Positions 8,377 through 17,462 of a DNA stretch of 44,560 bases are shown here, in pieces. The stretch is from Candidatus Rubneribacter avistercoris. Lineage in GTDB: Bacteria > Actinomycetota > Coriobacteriia > Coriobacteriales > Eggerthellaceae. The notes under the pieces are model-generated. The model saw only the letters and a program-made list of their open reading frames with translations, was not told where the DNA came from and did no database searches. The DNA lies in NCBI GenBank assembly GCA_019115845.1, contig DXCU01000004.1, positions 1 through 44,560 of the forward strand, given 5' to 3'. A program made the translations under genes and the position numbers. Numbering within the stretch: the first letter of the stretch is position 1; each line of letters begins with the position of its first letter.

Positions 8377-11300
8377 GATGCGAAAACCTCCCACTTCTTG
8401 GAATCGGCCTGGATGTCGGCGAACTCCTCCGCACGCGACGGATCGGCCTTGATCTTGTCGATGCCGGCCTTCCACGCCTTCAGGCGCGGGTCGGACGCGT
8501 CGTGGATGATCTCGGTGCCGTCGGTTCCGCACGGCACCGGGTTGCCGAACGGCGAGTTCTCCGGCGTGGCCTTGTACACCTTCACCGCGTAGGCGCGCAG
8601 CTGGGACGAGCCGTTGAGGTAGTCCTGCGCGTGCGGATCGCAGATGCAGTTGATGCTGCACAGGTCGAAACCCTTCGTGGCGGTGTTGAGCTCGGGAAAC
8701 CACCAGGAGTGCTCGCAGTTGATCACGCCGGGCTTCACACCATGGAACAACTCGGCCACCTGGCGTATCTTGCCGTGCGGGCTCTCAATCCAGATCCAGT
8801 CGCCCTGCTTGATGCCCAGACGCTCGGCGTCGTGAGGGTTGATCTCGGTGCGGGGCGCGGGCCAGATCTCGCGGCACCACGGCAGCTGCCGATGCTCGTT
8901 GTGGAAGTACACGGGAATGCGCCGCCCGGTGGTCATGTTGAAGGGGTACTCCTCGAACCGCTCCGGCGTGCTCACCGGCGAGATCGGCGGCTCTTGGTAC
9001 GCCGGCAACGCCGTGAACCCGTGCGTCTCCTCCGGCACGACGCTCTCCATGATGGTGGACCAGAACTCGGCCTTCATCGTGGGCAGCCCGAACCCGGGAA
9101 CGCCCTCGGCCTTGCCAGCCGTCTGCGCGCTGCGCCCGTTGCGCAGATACCCCATGAGGAAGCGCCGGTAGGTGCCCCACTCCTCGGGATACACCTCCTT
9201 GGCGCACCACCAGCCGTGCTCCTGGAAGGCGTCGTAGAACTCGGCCCACGTCTCCACCTTCTTGCCGTTGTAGGTGAGGTTCGTCTTCTTCACGTTAGCG
9301 TCCAGCATCACGGTGGCGTCGCGGTCCCACGGATCTCCCGTCGCCGGATCGTAGGCGGGCACGCCCTTGGCCTTGTACACGCCGCACTGCACGTCGTTGT
9401 CGAACTTCACGTCGCCGATGGGCTCGATGCAGTTGCAGTTCGCCCCAAGCCCGCCGTGCGCGCCCTGCGCGCCGCGCAGCCAACCGGGAATCTCAAGCCA
9501 GTGCATGACCGGCATGAGGATGTCGGCCGGACGGCTGCCGGGCGTGTGCCACAGGTCGTAGACGAAGTAGAAGTCCAAGCCGCTGATGGCCTCGAACGCG
9601 TCGGTGGCGTTGCTCTGGTTCATGAAGTCGCCGGCCGCGCACCAACCCGCCTTGATGGGGTACGGCTTGCCCGTGCGCATGGCGTCGTTCGCACAGCGCG
9701 CGTCGGTCCACACGTCCCACCATTTGGTGAGCGGAAACTCGTCCACGCCCAAAAGCTTGGCGCGCGTGTCCAGCGTGGACGCCTCCATGGTGGTCATCGA
9801 CGCCTTGTAGGGGTTCTTCGCGTTCTTGTCCGAGTACAGGGGAAACGACGAATTCCAGCTGTGACGCGTGTAGGCGCGGTTGCCGCCGGGGATGTCGTAG
9901 TTGCCCGTCATGAAGAACAGCAGGTAAATAGCGCGGAACGTCTGCGTGGAATTGCCTGTCTGCTCGGGCGCCAGCTGCGCGTTCAGGCCGCCGTTGCCCA
10001 CGCGCGAGTCGATGCGCGTGGCCCACGCCAGGCACGCCTCCTCGATAAGCCCGGCGTCCACATCGCACACCTCGGCCGTCTTGTCCAAGGTCCATTCGGA
10101 CACGCACGTGTCCCAGTAGGTCTGCCACACGGTCTTGCATTTCACCGTGCGCCCGTCTTTGAGCGTGACGTCGAAGCCTTCGTCGCACCACAGCGCCGGA
10201 TCGGCGTAGGCCGAAAGGTCGGGGTAGTCGGGCACCCAGCCGCCGCGCTCGAACTCCCATCCGGTCTCGGGGATGTCGAAATGCTCCTGGCGCTCCCACA
10301 TGCCGCCGTGCTCGGCGTTGTCCTCGTCGGCGTCGAAGTACGTGAGCGCGTTCGTAGCGTTGTCCCATACCATGAAGTGCCGCGGGTTGCCGCCCTCCAC
10401 CAGATCGGACTCTTTGAGCAGGCACGTCTTCACGCGCAGGCCGTCGGTGACGTTGCCCTTGACGCCCGTCCAACCGCTCGGCTCCACGTCCTCGCACACC
10501 AAAAACGGCGCGTTGCTCCAGTACTTCACCAGGTAGTCGTCGTAAAGCTCCCGATCCATCACAATGTTCGTCCAGCCCAAGGCAAGCGCCTGGTCGGTGC
10601 CGGGACGCAGCGGAATGTGGTAGTCGGCCGAGTGGCCGCAGTTGCTCACGCGCGGGTCGATGCTGATGAAGCACTCGGCACGCTGCGCGGCCTCGTTCGC
10701 CGTACGGCAGCTGTCATCGTAGTTCGACTGCGTCTGATCGGTGCCCCACTGCACGTACACCTTCGGATAGTCGCCCACCGTCATCCAGTATGCGCCGTTC
10801 TCTATGGTGAGCGCGCCCACCATGCGGCGCGGGCCCTTGCAGATCTGCACGGCGGAATGGCCGTTGCAGCAGTGGTACAGGTCGCGGATGGCAAGGCCGC
10901 TCGCCCACATGCGGCTGGTGCCGCCGTAGTTCACCAGTCCCAGGTCGCTGTACTTGTCAACCGTCTCGTCAAGCTTCTGCACGATGGTCTGGAACGCCTC
11001 GTCCCAGCCGATACGCACCCAGCCCGGATCGTCCTCGCCCTTGGGGTTCGTGCGCTTCATGGGGTAGCGCAGGCGGTCGGGGTGGTACGCCGCTTGTATG
11101 GATGCCTGCGATTTCGTGCAGCAGTTGCCGTTGGAGTGCCAGGCGCTGTCGTCGCCTTCTATCTTCACGGCGCGGCCGTTCTCCACGGTCACCCACACGC
11201 CGCACTCCATCTTGCCGCAACCGCGGCACGCCGTGCGGATGCGCTTGACCTCGCCGCCTGCGGGCGGCGCGTCCGTTTCCGCCAGCGCCCGGGGCGCCAC

Positions 11301-11384
11301 CTGCGCGGAAAGCGCGGCCGCCGCGCACGCCGCGCCCGTCAGCTTGACGAAGGCGCGCCGCGACATGTTGATGCGTGTGCCCAT
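8373..11384 (-). CDS. Tat-exported molybdopterin oxidoreductase catalytic subunit, complete
   Basis: The 1003-residue enzyme begins MGTRINMSRRAFVKLTG, a twin-arginine signal with a likely cleavage near ALA. C53-x2-C56-x4-C61 and the Cys pair at 88/89 build the N-terminal [4Fe-4S] site. C182 (QICKGPR) is shared with the paralogue at 1-2894 and lies where DMSO-reductase-family enzymes carry their Mo ligand (inference). The C-terminal molybdopterin-binding domain is marked by MTTGRRIPVYFHNEHRQLPW. It is the catalytic subunit of a DmsABC-type respiratory complex facing outside the cytoplasm, receiving electrons from the next two genes. The ATG at 11384 is preceded by purine-rich GGAGAGGAG. The long antisense frame on the plus strand is a codon-bias artefact. 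The substrate is unknown; catechol dehydroxylases are the closest functional precedent by size and context. Confidence 0.95.
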   Translation of the reverse strand: MGTRINMSRRAFVKLTGAACAAAALSAQVAPRALAETDAPPAGGEVKRIRTACRGCGKMECGVWVTVENGRAVKIEGDDSAWHSNGNCCTKSQASIQAAYHPDRLRYPMKRTNPKGEDDPGWVRIGWDEAFQTIVQKLDETVDKYSDLGLVNYGGTSRMWASGLAIRDLYHCCNGHSAVQICKGPRRMVGALTIENGAYWMTVGDYPKVYVQWGTDQTQSNYDDSCRTANEAAQRAECFISIDPRVSNCGHSADYHIPLRPGTDQALALGWTNIVMDRELYDDYLVKYWSNAPFLVCEDVEPSGWTGVKGNVTDGLRVKTCLLKESDLVEGGNPRHFMVWDNATNALTYFDADEDNAEHGGMWERQEHFDIPETGWEFERGGWVPDYPDLSAYADPALWCDEGFDVTLKDGRTVKCKTVWQTYWDTCVSEWTLDKTAEVCDVDAGLIEEACLAWATRIDSRVGNGGLNAQLAPEQTGNSTQTFRAIYLLFFMTGNYDIPGGNRAYTRHSWNSSFPLYSDKNAKNPYKASMTTMEASTLDTRAKLLGVDEFPLTKWWDVWTDARCANDAMRTGKPYPIKAGWCAAGDFMNQSNATDAFEAISGLDFYFVYDLWHTPGSRPADILMPVMHWLEIPGWLRGAQGAHGGLGANCNCIEPIGDVKFDNDVQCGVYKAKGVPAYDPATGDPWDRDATVMLDANVKKTNLTYNGKKVETWAEFYDAFQEHGWWCAKEVYPEEWGTYRRFLMGYLRNGRSAQTAGKAEGVPGFGLPTMKAEFWSTIMESVVPEETHGFTALPAYQEPPISPVSTPERFEEYPFNMTTGRRIPVYFHNEHRQLPWCREIWPAPRTEINPHDAERLGIKQGDWIWIESPHGKIRQVAELFHGVKPGVINCEHSWWFPELNTATKGFDLCSINCICDPHAQDYLNGSSQLRAYAVKVYKATPENSPFGNPVPCGTDGTEIIHDASDPRLKAWKAGIDKIKADPSRAEEFADIQADSKKWEVFAS

Positions 11385-11423
11385 CCTGCTCCTCTCCTTC
11401 TCTCGTCAAAACGCTCCCGAAGC

Positions 11424-11458
11424 GGCTGCGCCATCGGGGCGCGATCCCCGCCGCAGCC
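11424..11458. promoter_or_regulatory. GC-rich inverted repeat in the leader of the molybdoenzyme operon
   Basis: GGCTGCG (11424-11430) pairs with CGCAGCC (11452-11458), with GGGG and CCCC pairing inside it. It lies 40 bp upstream of the catalytic subunit's ATG on the minus strand. It could be an operator for LuxR2 or a leader hairpin; the sequence alone cannot separate these. Confidence 0.4.
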
Positions 11459-11580
11459 GACTGCTCCGAGCCGACGTTTTGGAAGGTACGGACGAAGCGG
11501 GTGGAGAATCAACGACCGCTGCGGATGAAACCCGTCATACCGCGCATGGTGGTACGAATTTCATCCTCGGATGCGCCTGC

Positions 11581-11625
11581 GCCGACCCCGCACGTGCGTC
11601 GGCGAAGCGCGGCAGCCTCTATAAT
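11581..11625 (+). promoter_or_regulatory. Promoter of LuxR2 with dyad over the -35 region
   Basis: TATAAT (11620-11625) is a consensus -10. GCCGAC (11581-11586) and GTCGGC (11598-11603) are inverted arms around a GCACGTGC palindrome, covering the -35 position. The dyad centre lies 28 bp upstream of the -10, the same distance as the dyad in front of LuxR1 although the sequence differs. Confidence 0.5.
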
Positions 11626-11661
11626 GGAAAACGTCAGCCGCAGGGGAAAGGGGTCCTGACC

Positions 11662-13197
11662 ATGCTTTTCGCATCGACTGGAACGCAAGGGGAACGGAGC
11701 ACGCCCGCGGTGGCCGAGCAGCTCAAGCTCATACCGGGCGCCGCGCCGGGAGCCGTGGGGCTGGCGCTGTGCTTGTGCTCGCTGGAAGCGCATCGGTTCC
11801 CCGTGGTGCAGCAGGTTTCAAGCGAGTCGTCCACCCTGTCGACCACCGTCGCCGTGCTCGCGCTTGTCGCCCTGGCGCTCTACTACCGGTTCGCACGCAC
11901 GAAGGTGCTGCGCAAGCCCTCCGTGGTGACAGCCGTGGCCACGGCGGGAACGCTGTGCCTGTACGCCTACTACGCGCTCGGCGGGACGGAAGGCGACGCC
12001 CCCTTCGCGGCGAAAGCGACGCTCGGCCTGTTCTCGGCCATCAGCGCGACCATCGCCGCCGCTTGGGTGGAGAACCTGTACGGCAAAAGCCCCATCGCCG
12101 CCGCCTGCCTGTTCATCGCGGCGCTGCCGCTTGTGTTCTGCCTCCAGTCCCTTGTGGGGCTCCTCACCCCCTCGGTGGCGAAGGGAACCTCGGCGCTGTT
12201 CCCGTTCATGTCGGCCGTGTTCCTCATGCTGTTCCGCAAATCCGACCGGTTCTCGCTGCCCCTCTCCGGCCGGTCGGCAAGCGACCTCTTGGAGCGCTCG
12301 GGCAAAACGCCCGCCCAAACGCGCAAGGCCCTCATGATCGTGGGCGTGGCCGTGTTCTGCTTCGGCGTGTTCTTCTCCAAGATGCACGCCGGGTGGCTTC
12401 CATCCCAAACCAGCTGGGGGGCCACAAGCATCCAGATAGCCTCCGCATCGGGGGCGCTCGTTGCGGGAGGCATTCTGGCGCTGGTCGATCCGCTGCCGGG
12501 CAAGCGCAACGGCGTGCTTGTCTGCGAAAGCCTCATCCTCGTGTTCGTGCTCCTCTCCATCTACCTGTCCACGTTCACGACGGGATCGTTTGCCATCCTG
12601 TACCTCGTGCCACTCAACACGTCGCAGAAGGTCATGCTCTACCTGCTGTTCTACGCCTGCTTGGCCGCGCCTCGCGTGAGCGCCCGCATGACCGCCTTCT
12701 GCCTGTTGTTCGCAAGCTTCCGCGCCGGGTACCCGCTGTTCCACGCCGTAACCGACGCCGCCGAGCCCCTGTACGGAACGGTGGTGGAGGACCTGCTGTT
12801 CATTGTGGCGCTAGCTGTGGCCGTGGGGCTTCTGGTGCTGGTCATGGCCGTGCCGTCGCTCCTTCCCGTCCAGCATGCCGCCTCCCCCGAAGAGGAGCGC
12901 CCCGAAAACGCGCAGGACGACCCCGTCCCTTACAAGGAAATCGCCTTCTACTTCCTATTCGGGCAGAAGTACGGCCTCACGCAGCGCGAGGTGGAGGTGC
13001 TGCCGCTTCTGGCTGCCGGACGCAACGCCAAAGCAGTGGCCGACGAGCTGTACGTGACCCAGGCCACGGCGAAAACCCACTTGCGCAACATCTACGCCAA
13101 GCTGGACGTGCACACGCAGAAGGACCTGGTGGAGCTGGTGGACCGCGAACGACGCTCGCTGCTTGAGCAACTGCCCAGTTGGTACGTGAAGCGATGA
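11662..13197 (+). CDS. Membrane-spanning LuxR-family regulator (LuxR2)
   Basis: The 511-residue protein has roughly twelve hydrophobic segments over residues ~25-400, a charged linker (EEERPENAQDD) and a LuxR-type helix-turn-helix (LTQREVEVLPLLAAGR ... ATAKTHLRNIYAKLDV). ATG 11662 follows AAAGGGG by about eight bases and sits 37 bp after a TATAAT box; in-frame codons further upstream would run through the promoter. It diverges from the three-gene molybdoenzyme operon (277 bp apart), its likely target. No cytoplasmic sensor domain is present, so ligand detection is presumably in the membrane or from outside (inference from architecture). Confidence 0.92.
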   Translation: MLFASTGTQGERSTPAVAEQLKLIPGAAPGAVGLALCLCSLEAHRFPVVQQVSSESSTLSTTVAVLALVALALYYRFARTKVLRKPSVVTAVATAGTLCLYAYYALGGTEGDAPFAAKATLGLFSAISATIAAAWVENLYGKSPIAAACLFIAALPLVFCLQSLVGLLTPSVAKGTSALFPFMSAVFLMLFRKSDRFSLPLSGRSASDLLERSGKTPAQTRKALMIVGVAVFCFGVFFSKMHAGWLPSQTSWGATSIQIASASGALVAGGILALVDPLPGKRNGVLVCESLILVFVLLSIYLSTFTTGSFAILYLVPLNTSQKVMLYLLFYACLAAPRVSARMTAFCLLFASFRAGYPLFHAVTDAAEPLYGTVVEDLLFIVALAVAVGLLVLVMAVPSLLPVQHAASPEEERPENAQDDPVPYKEIAFYFLFGQKYGLTQREVEVLPLLAAGRNAKAVADELYVTQATAKTHLRNIYAKLDVHTQKDLVELVDRERRSLLEQLPSWYVKR

Positions 13198-13825
13198 GCC
13201 GCGCGGGCGGGGGCCGCATGGGGCGGAGCTGCACGGGATCCGGCCGGCGTAGGCCACGCCGATGGCGGTCCAGCGGAAGGCCCTATGCTGGACCGCCGTT
13301 GACACGGCCCTCGCCGGAGGCGGCTCGGCGGGAGCCGCACGCAGGTTGGTCACAAACCGCGCCCTGTGGCACGCGCGGGGCTGGTTTTCCGCCCTCCGCT
13401 CCCTCCGCGTCCGGAGAAACACCAGGTCGCGGAAATCGCGCGGCCCGCCGGCGCGCCGGATTGGCCCTCCGGAGTGCCACAGCGCGCCGTTTGTGACCAG
13501 CTTGCGGAAGCGCCCCTGTTAAACCGGGATCAACAGAGGCCGGGCCGGCCCGTCGGGCAAAGCCCCGGCCGATCGGGAGGGAGCAGCCCGGCCGGGCGGG
13601 AGGGGGCGCCCAATCGGACGGGAAAGGGCGACCCCCGGCTGAACGGGAGGAGCGGCCCCTTCGCCGCGCGAAACGGCATGCGGCGCTTGCCGGGCGAAAG
13701 AGCCTCCCGTCCGGCGAGCGCCGCACACGGAAGAGATGCGCAGCATGCGGACGAGCGGGCAGACGGCGCCGCAGGGCGCGCTATCATGGGAGGCGGCAGG
13801 AAGTAACGCGAGAGGGGGACCCGCC
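13198..13825. other. 628-bp gene-free region between LuxR2 and the CapA-like gene
   Basis: No gene is supported. The region holds a long imperfect inverted repeat (13340-13506, listed separately), then extremely GC-rich low-complexity DNA with repeated CGGGAGG/CGGCCG words (about 13540-13660). TATCAT at 13782-13787 may be the -10 of the CapA-like gene. Open frames on both strands here have Arg/Pro/Gly-rich noise composition. Confidence 0.5.
13340..13506. repeat. Imperfect 33-bp inverted repeat flanking a 101-bp centre
   Basis: The left arm 13340-13372 and right arm 13474-13506 match as reverse complements at 29 of 33 positions; the core is TGGTCACAAAC ... CTGTGGCAC. Total span is 167 bp. No target-site duplication is obvious. 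It could be a small non-autonomous transposon-like element (MITE) or a large structured terminator/regulatory RNA. No transposase is present. Confidence 0.7.
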
Positions 13826-15118
13826 ATGCAGCCGCAGCGTCCGCACCAACCAACCCGCATGCCCACGCGCCGCGTCGCGCCAGGCGGCAAGGCGAACCCC
13901 AAGGCCCTCCTCGCGCTCGCAGGCATCGTGGCCGTTGCGGTGGCGGTTGGAGCGGTCGCCTCCGCGCTCCGGGCGCCGGCCGAATCAGCATCGAACGCCG
14001 CCGACGGGGCGGCCCCCTCCCCCGCGTCCGACGCCGCCCCCAACACCCCGGCCGAAGGCGGCGAGCAGCGCGTCACCTTCGTTGCCGTGGGCGACAACCT
14101 GCCCGACGCCGTCCTGGGCGCCTACGCGGACGCCTGCGCCGGCGAAACGGGCGACGGCCAGTACGACTACCGCCCGCTCTACGCCCATGTGAAACCCTAC
14201 ATCGAGGCGGCCGATCTGGCCTACGTGAAGCAGGAGACGCATCTGGGAGGCGACGACATCGGCCCGCGCGGGTGGCCGTCGTTCAACACGACCGACGCCA
14301 TGGCCGACGCGGTGGTGGACGCCGGGTTCGACCTGGTGGCATCCGCCTCGAACCACTCCTACGACTGGGGCACCTACGGCGCGGTGGAGCATTCGCGCTC
14401 CGTGTGGAACGCCCAGCCCGTCGCCTTCGTCGGCACGGCCTCAAGCCAGGAGGAGGCCGACGCCATCCCCGTGGTCGAGCGCAACGGCATCACGTTCGCC
14501 CTGCTGGACTACACCTACGGCGTGAACGGATTCGACCGCTCGGACCTGCCGGCCTACGCCGTGAGCTTCATCGACGAGGAGCGCATCCGCGCAGACGTCG
14601 CCCGCGCGCAGGAAGCGGCCGACGCGGTGCTGGTGGCCATGCATTGGGGCACCGAGAACCAAACCGAGCCCGACGCCGACCAGCTTGCCTACGCCCAGCT
14701 GCTCGCCGATTTGGGCGTGGATGTGGTGCTGGGGTCGCACCCGCACGTCATAGGACCGCTCGCCTGGGTGGAGGGCGCGTCCGGCAACCGCACGCTCGTG
14801 GCCTACTCGCTGGGCAACTTCCTGAGCAACCACGACGCGCCCGCGCCCCTCAACGAGCTGGAGGGCATGCTGTCGTGCACGTTCGTGAAGGACGCAAACG
14901 GCGTGCGCGTGGAGGATGCGGTCTGGACGCCTTTGGTCAACCACTGCGAGGAGGGCGCCTGGGGCGTGTACGCACTCGGCGATTACACGCCCGATCTGGC
15001 TGCGCGCCACGCATGGCTCGGCGGCCTGGACGATCCTATCGCCTGGCTCGACAACACCAGCCGCACGGTGGTCAACAGCCTGGGCGGCGACTTCCCCGTG
15101 GTCGGCGCGCCAACGTAG
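13826..15118 (+). CDS. CapA-family (PGA_cap) metallophosphoesterase-like protein, membrane-anchored
   Basis: A 430-residue protein with a short Arg-rich N-terminus, one hydrophobic segment (about residues 28-50, ALLALAGIVAVAVAVGAVAS) and an Ala/Pro-rich linker before the CapA domain. Family motifs are VGDNLPDA, ASNHSYDWG, MHWGTE, GSHPHVIG and YSLGNFLSN, giving the Asp/Asn/His set expected of a binuclear metal site. CapA proteins act in poly-gamma-glutamate capsule formation in Bacillus, but most actinobacterial homologues stand alone, as here, with no capB/capC neighbours; a cell-envelope role is all that can be said. ATG 13826 has AGAGGGGGA five bases ahead. The first motif reads GDN rather than the more common GD(I/V) form. 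Confidence 0.88.
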   Translation: MQPQRPHQPTRMPTRRVAPGGKANPKALLALAGIVAVAVAVGAVASALRAPAESASNAADGAAPSPASDAAPNTPAEGGEQRVTFVAVGDNLPDAVLGAYADACAGETGDGQYDYRPLYAHVKPYIEAADLAYVKQETHLGGDDIGPRGWPSFNTTDAMADAVVDAGFDLVASASNHSYDWGTYGAVEHSRSVWNAQPVAFVGTASSQEEADAIPVVERNGITFALLDYTYGVNGFDRSDLPAYAVSFIDEERIRADVARAQEAADAVLVAMHWGTENQTEPDADQLAYAQLLADLGVDVVLGSHPHVIGPLAWVEGASGNRTLVAYSLGNFLSNHDAPAPLNELEGMLSCTFVKDANGVRVEDAVWTPLVNHCEEGAWGVYALGDYTPDLAARHAWLGGLDDPIAWLDNTSRTVVNSLGGDFPVVGAPT

Positions 15119-15254
15119 CGCGCGACGGCCCGCTGCGAAGGGACGCCGACGCCCCGACCACCCGACGGATGGCGAAGGTCGCTCCAGAGGCGCGAAGCGC
15201 GCGGACGCCTTCACAACGAGGCGCTTCGAAGGCGCAAAGCACGATCGAGAAGTT

Positions 15255-15274
15255 TCCGGACCTCGCCGTCCGGA
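15255..15274. terminator. Possible terminator hairpin after the CapA-like gene
   Basis: TCCGGAC and GTCCGGA pair perfectly around CTCGCC. It lies 137 bp after the CapA-like stop; there is no T-run, so intrinsic termination is doubtful. Confidence 0.3.
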
Positions 15275-15324
15275 GAATCGCCGAAGAACACGCGCATCAG
15301 CCGTCGCGCACGCGCGCGGTTTGC

Positions 15325-15330
15325 TAGACT
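15325..15330 (+). promoter_or_regulatory. Extended -10 promoter element of the UPF0210 gene
   Basis: TAGACT preceded by TGC forms an extended -10, 45 bp before ATG 15376; no good -35 is seen. AGAAGGA precedes the start. Confidence 0.45.
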
Positions 15331-15375
15331 GAACCGGCACGCATTCCAGGGAATTCCGAGAGAAGGACGCACATC

Positions 15376-16740
15376 ATGCAGATCACGCCGGCGGAGATTG
15401 CCGAAACGCTCGCGATGGTGAGCAAGCAGCACCTCGACATCCGCACCATCACGCTGGGACTCAACCTGCGCGGCTGCACGGACGCCGACATCGACGCCAT
15501 GGCGCGCAAGGTGTACGACCGCATGACGAGCGCCGCCGAGCGCCTCGTGCCCACGGCCGAGCAGCTGGAGCGCGAGTTCGGCATCCCCATTGTGAACAAG
15601 CGCATCTCCATCACGCCCGTGGCCGAGCTGTGCGCCGCCACCGACGCAACCGACCTCACTCCCATCGCGCAGGCCATGGACCGCGCGGGCAAGGAGGTGG
15701 GCGTCGATTTCGTGGGCGGTTTCAGCGCGCTTGTGCACAAGGGGGCGTCCGCAGCCGACATCAAGCTCATGGACTCCATCCCGCACGCGCTCTCCGTCAC
15801 CGACAACGTGTGCTCGTCGGTGAACGTGGGCTCCACGCGCGCCGGCATCAACATGGACGCCGTGCTCAAGATGGCCGGCATCGTGAAAGCGACCGCCGAG
15901 GCAACGGCCGACCGCCAGTGCATCGGCGCGGGCAAGCTGGTGGTGTTCTGCAACGCCGTGGAGGACAATCCCTTCATGGCCGGCGCGTTCCACGGTTCGG
16001 GCGAGGCCGACGCCGTTGTCAACGTGGGCGTGTCGGGTCCCGGCGTGGTGCGCGCCGTGCTGGCCGACCTGCCCCAGGACGCCGACCTCACAAGCGTGGC
16101 CGAGGCCATCAAAGCCACCGCGTTCAAGATCACGCGCGCAGGCGAGCTCATGGCGCGCGAGGCGTCGCGCCGCCTGGGCGCGCAGCAGGGCATCCTCGAT
16201 TTGTCGCTGGCCCCAACGCCGGCCGAAGGCGACTCGGTGGCCGAGATCCTGGAGGCCATCGGCGTGGGCACCTGCGGCGGCCCCGGCACCACGGCGGCGC
16301 TCGCCCTGCTCAACGACGCCGTGAAGAAGGGCGGCGTCATGGCGTCCTCGTCGGTGGGCGGCCTGTCCGGCGCGTTCATCCCCGTGTCGGAGGACGCCGG
16401 CATGATCCGCGCGGCCGAGGCGGGCGCGCTTTCGCTTGAGAAGCTGGAGGCCATGACCTGCGTGTGCTCGGTGGGCCTGGACATGATCGCCATCCCCGGC
16501 GACACGAGCGTGGAGGCCATCTGCGGCATCATCGCCGACGAGTGCGCCATCGGCATGATCAACAACAAGACCACCGCCGTGCGCGTGATCCCCGCCATCG
16601 GAAAGACGGTAGGCGACCGATTGGAGTTCGGCGGCCTTCTGGGCTACGCCCCCGTCATGCCCGTGAACCGCTTCGCCGGCACCACCTTCGCCCACCGCGG
16701 CGGCCGCATGCCAGCGCCCTTGAACGCGCTGAAGAACTAA
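15376..16740 (+). CDS. UPF0210 / DUF711 (PFL-like) family protein
   Basis: The 454-residue product matches the UPF0210 family in length and over its whole sequence ([15 protein letters not shown] ... [10 protein letters not shown] ... [21 protein letters not shown] ... [23 protein letters not shown] ... [27 protein letters not shown]). The fold is related to glycyl-radical (pyruvate-formate-lyase-like) barrels, but the reaction is not established. In many genomes this gene follows a small ACT-domain gene (UPF0237); the 257 bp upstream hold no such gene. The start is fixed by the RBS-like AGAAGGA. It ends 36 bp from a convergent toxin-antitoxin operon. Confidence 0.93.
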   Translation: MQITPAEIAETLAMVSKQHLDIRTITLGLNLRGCTDADIDAMARKVYDRMTSAAERLVPTAEQLEREFGIPIVNKRISITPVAELCAATDATDLTPIAQAMDRAGKEVGVDFVGGFSALVHKGASAADIKLMDSIPHALSVTDNVCSSVNVGSTRAGINMDAVLKMAGIVKATAEATADRQCIGAGKLVVFCNAVEDNPFMAGAFHGSGEADAVVNVGVSGPGVVRAVLADLPQDADLTSVAEAIKATAFKITRAGELMAREASRRLGAQQGILDLSLAPTPAEGDSVAEILEAIGVGTCGGPGTTAALALLNDAVKKGGVMASSSVGGLSGAFIPVSEDAGMIRAAEAGALSLEKLEAMTCVCSVGLDMIAIPGDTSVEAICGIIADECAIGMINNKTTAVRVIPAIGKTVGDRLEFGGLLGYAPVMPVNRFAGTTFAHRGGRMPAPLNALKN

Positions 16741-16776
16741 CACGCGTGGCTATCGATGCTGTTAGTTTTCCGATCA

Positions 16777-17094
16777 TCAGCGCCATTCGAGGACAAATTG
16801 TCCATACGATTGGCGCTGATGAAATAACCGCAGAAACCAGACTGTTTCAACTTCCACCTTATATACAATCACGTAGTTCAGCGCAAAGTGCTCGCGATAC
16901 GCACGCCCCTTACGCCCCAAACGCTCTGATACCGCATCGAGAAATGGATTTTCCGCAAGCAAATCTTTGGCTACGTCCACTGCGCGCATGAGTCGCGCGG
17001 CCGCATCGGGAGCATACAAGCTACCAGAAAGATAGGACAGGGCATCGAGCAGATCGGCTTCAAATGCCTCTGTAACGCGAACCTCAAAAGCCAT
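16777..17094 (-). CDS. RelE/ParE-superfamily toxin
   Basis: This is a 105-residue basic protein with the RelE/ParE pattern: FEVRVTEAFEADLLDALSYLSGSLYAPDAAARLM (helical hairpin), then the beta-rich end REHFALNYVIVYKVEVETVWFLRLFHQRQSY. ATG 17094 overlaps the upstream antitoxin by 11 bp; a GTG at 17103 is the alternative. Family members cleave mRNA at the ribosome or poison gyrase. Its partner, the gene just upstream, has an AbrB-type DNA-binding domain rather than the RelB/Phd/ParD type usually paired with this fold. Confidence 0.85.
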   Translation of the reverse strand: MAFEVRVTEAFEADLLDALSYLSGSLYAPDAAARLMRAVDVAKDLLAENPFLDAVSERLGRKGRAYREHFALNYVIVYKVEVETVWFLRLFHQRQSYGQFVLEWR

Positions 17095-17449
17095 AGCGCT
17101 CACGTAGTCTGGCTCTCATATTCTCGTACGAATCAACCCGTCCTTCAACAATATCGCGTTCAGCTTCGTCCAGCTTGGTGCTGACGGGAATGATCTTGCG
17201 CTTCATTTCCTGATAGCGAGCAATCAAATCTTCCCCCTCACATCCTTGCCCGATGAGATAGCGCAGGATATCAACGGTCACGTCCTCATTATCCACGTCG
17301 AGAGGCTGGATGAGCAGCCCGTCATCGGTCCATGTAGCAAGCGCATACTCCTTAAACGATCCGCCTTCGTAGAACTTCGCTGGAATGGTGATCTGCCGCT
17401 TGCTGGAAATTTTTATGATCTGAGGTTCTGCTAGCGCCGTCGCTCCCAT
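17084..17449 (-). CDS. AbrB/SpoVT-type antitoxin
   Basis: A 121-residue protein with a swapped-hairpin AbrB motif at about residues 9-45 (IIKISSKRQITIPAKFYEGG, then ALATWTDDGLLIQPL) and a charged helical tail (EMKRKIIPVSTKLDEAERDIVEGRVD) suited to toxin neutralisation. ATG 17449 is chosen because AGGAGA lies six bases upstream; a longer frame to 17491 would cross the palindromic operator. It overlaps the RelE/ParE-type toxin downstream, so the two form a type II toxin-antitoxin pair. Tandem palindromes in the leader suggest autorepression. Confidence 0.85.
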   Translation of the reverse strand: MGATALAEPQIIKISSKRQITIPAKFYEGGSFKEYALATWTDDGLLIQPLDVDNEDVTVDILRYLIGQGCEGEDLIARYQEMKRKIIPVSTKLDEAERDIVEGRVDSYENMRARLRERYGF

Positions 17450-17462
17450 AATTCTCCTATCG

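Noticed and set aside
8502..11528. Very long plus-strand open frame antisense to molybdoenzyme 2
   Set aside because: His/Arg/Val-rich composition typical of the reverse complement of GC-biased codons; the minus strand carries clear enzyme motifs, Tat signal and operon structure.
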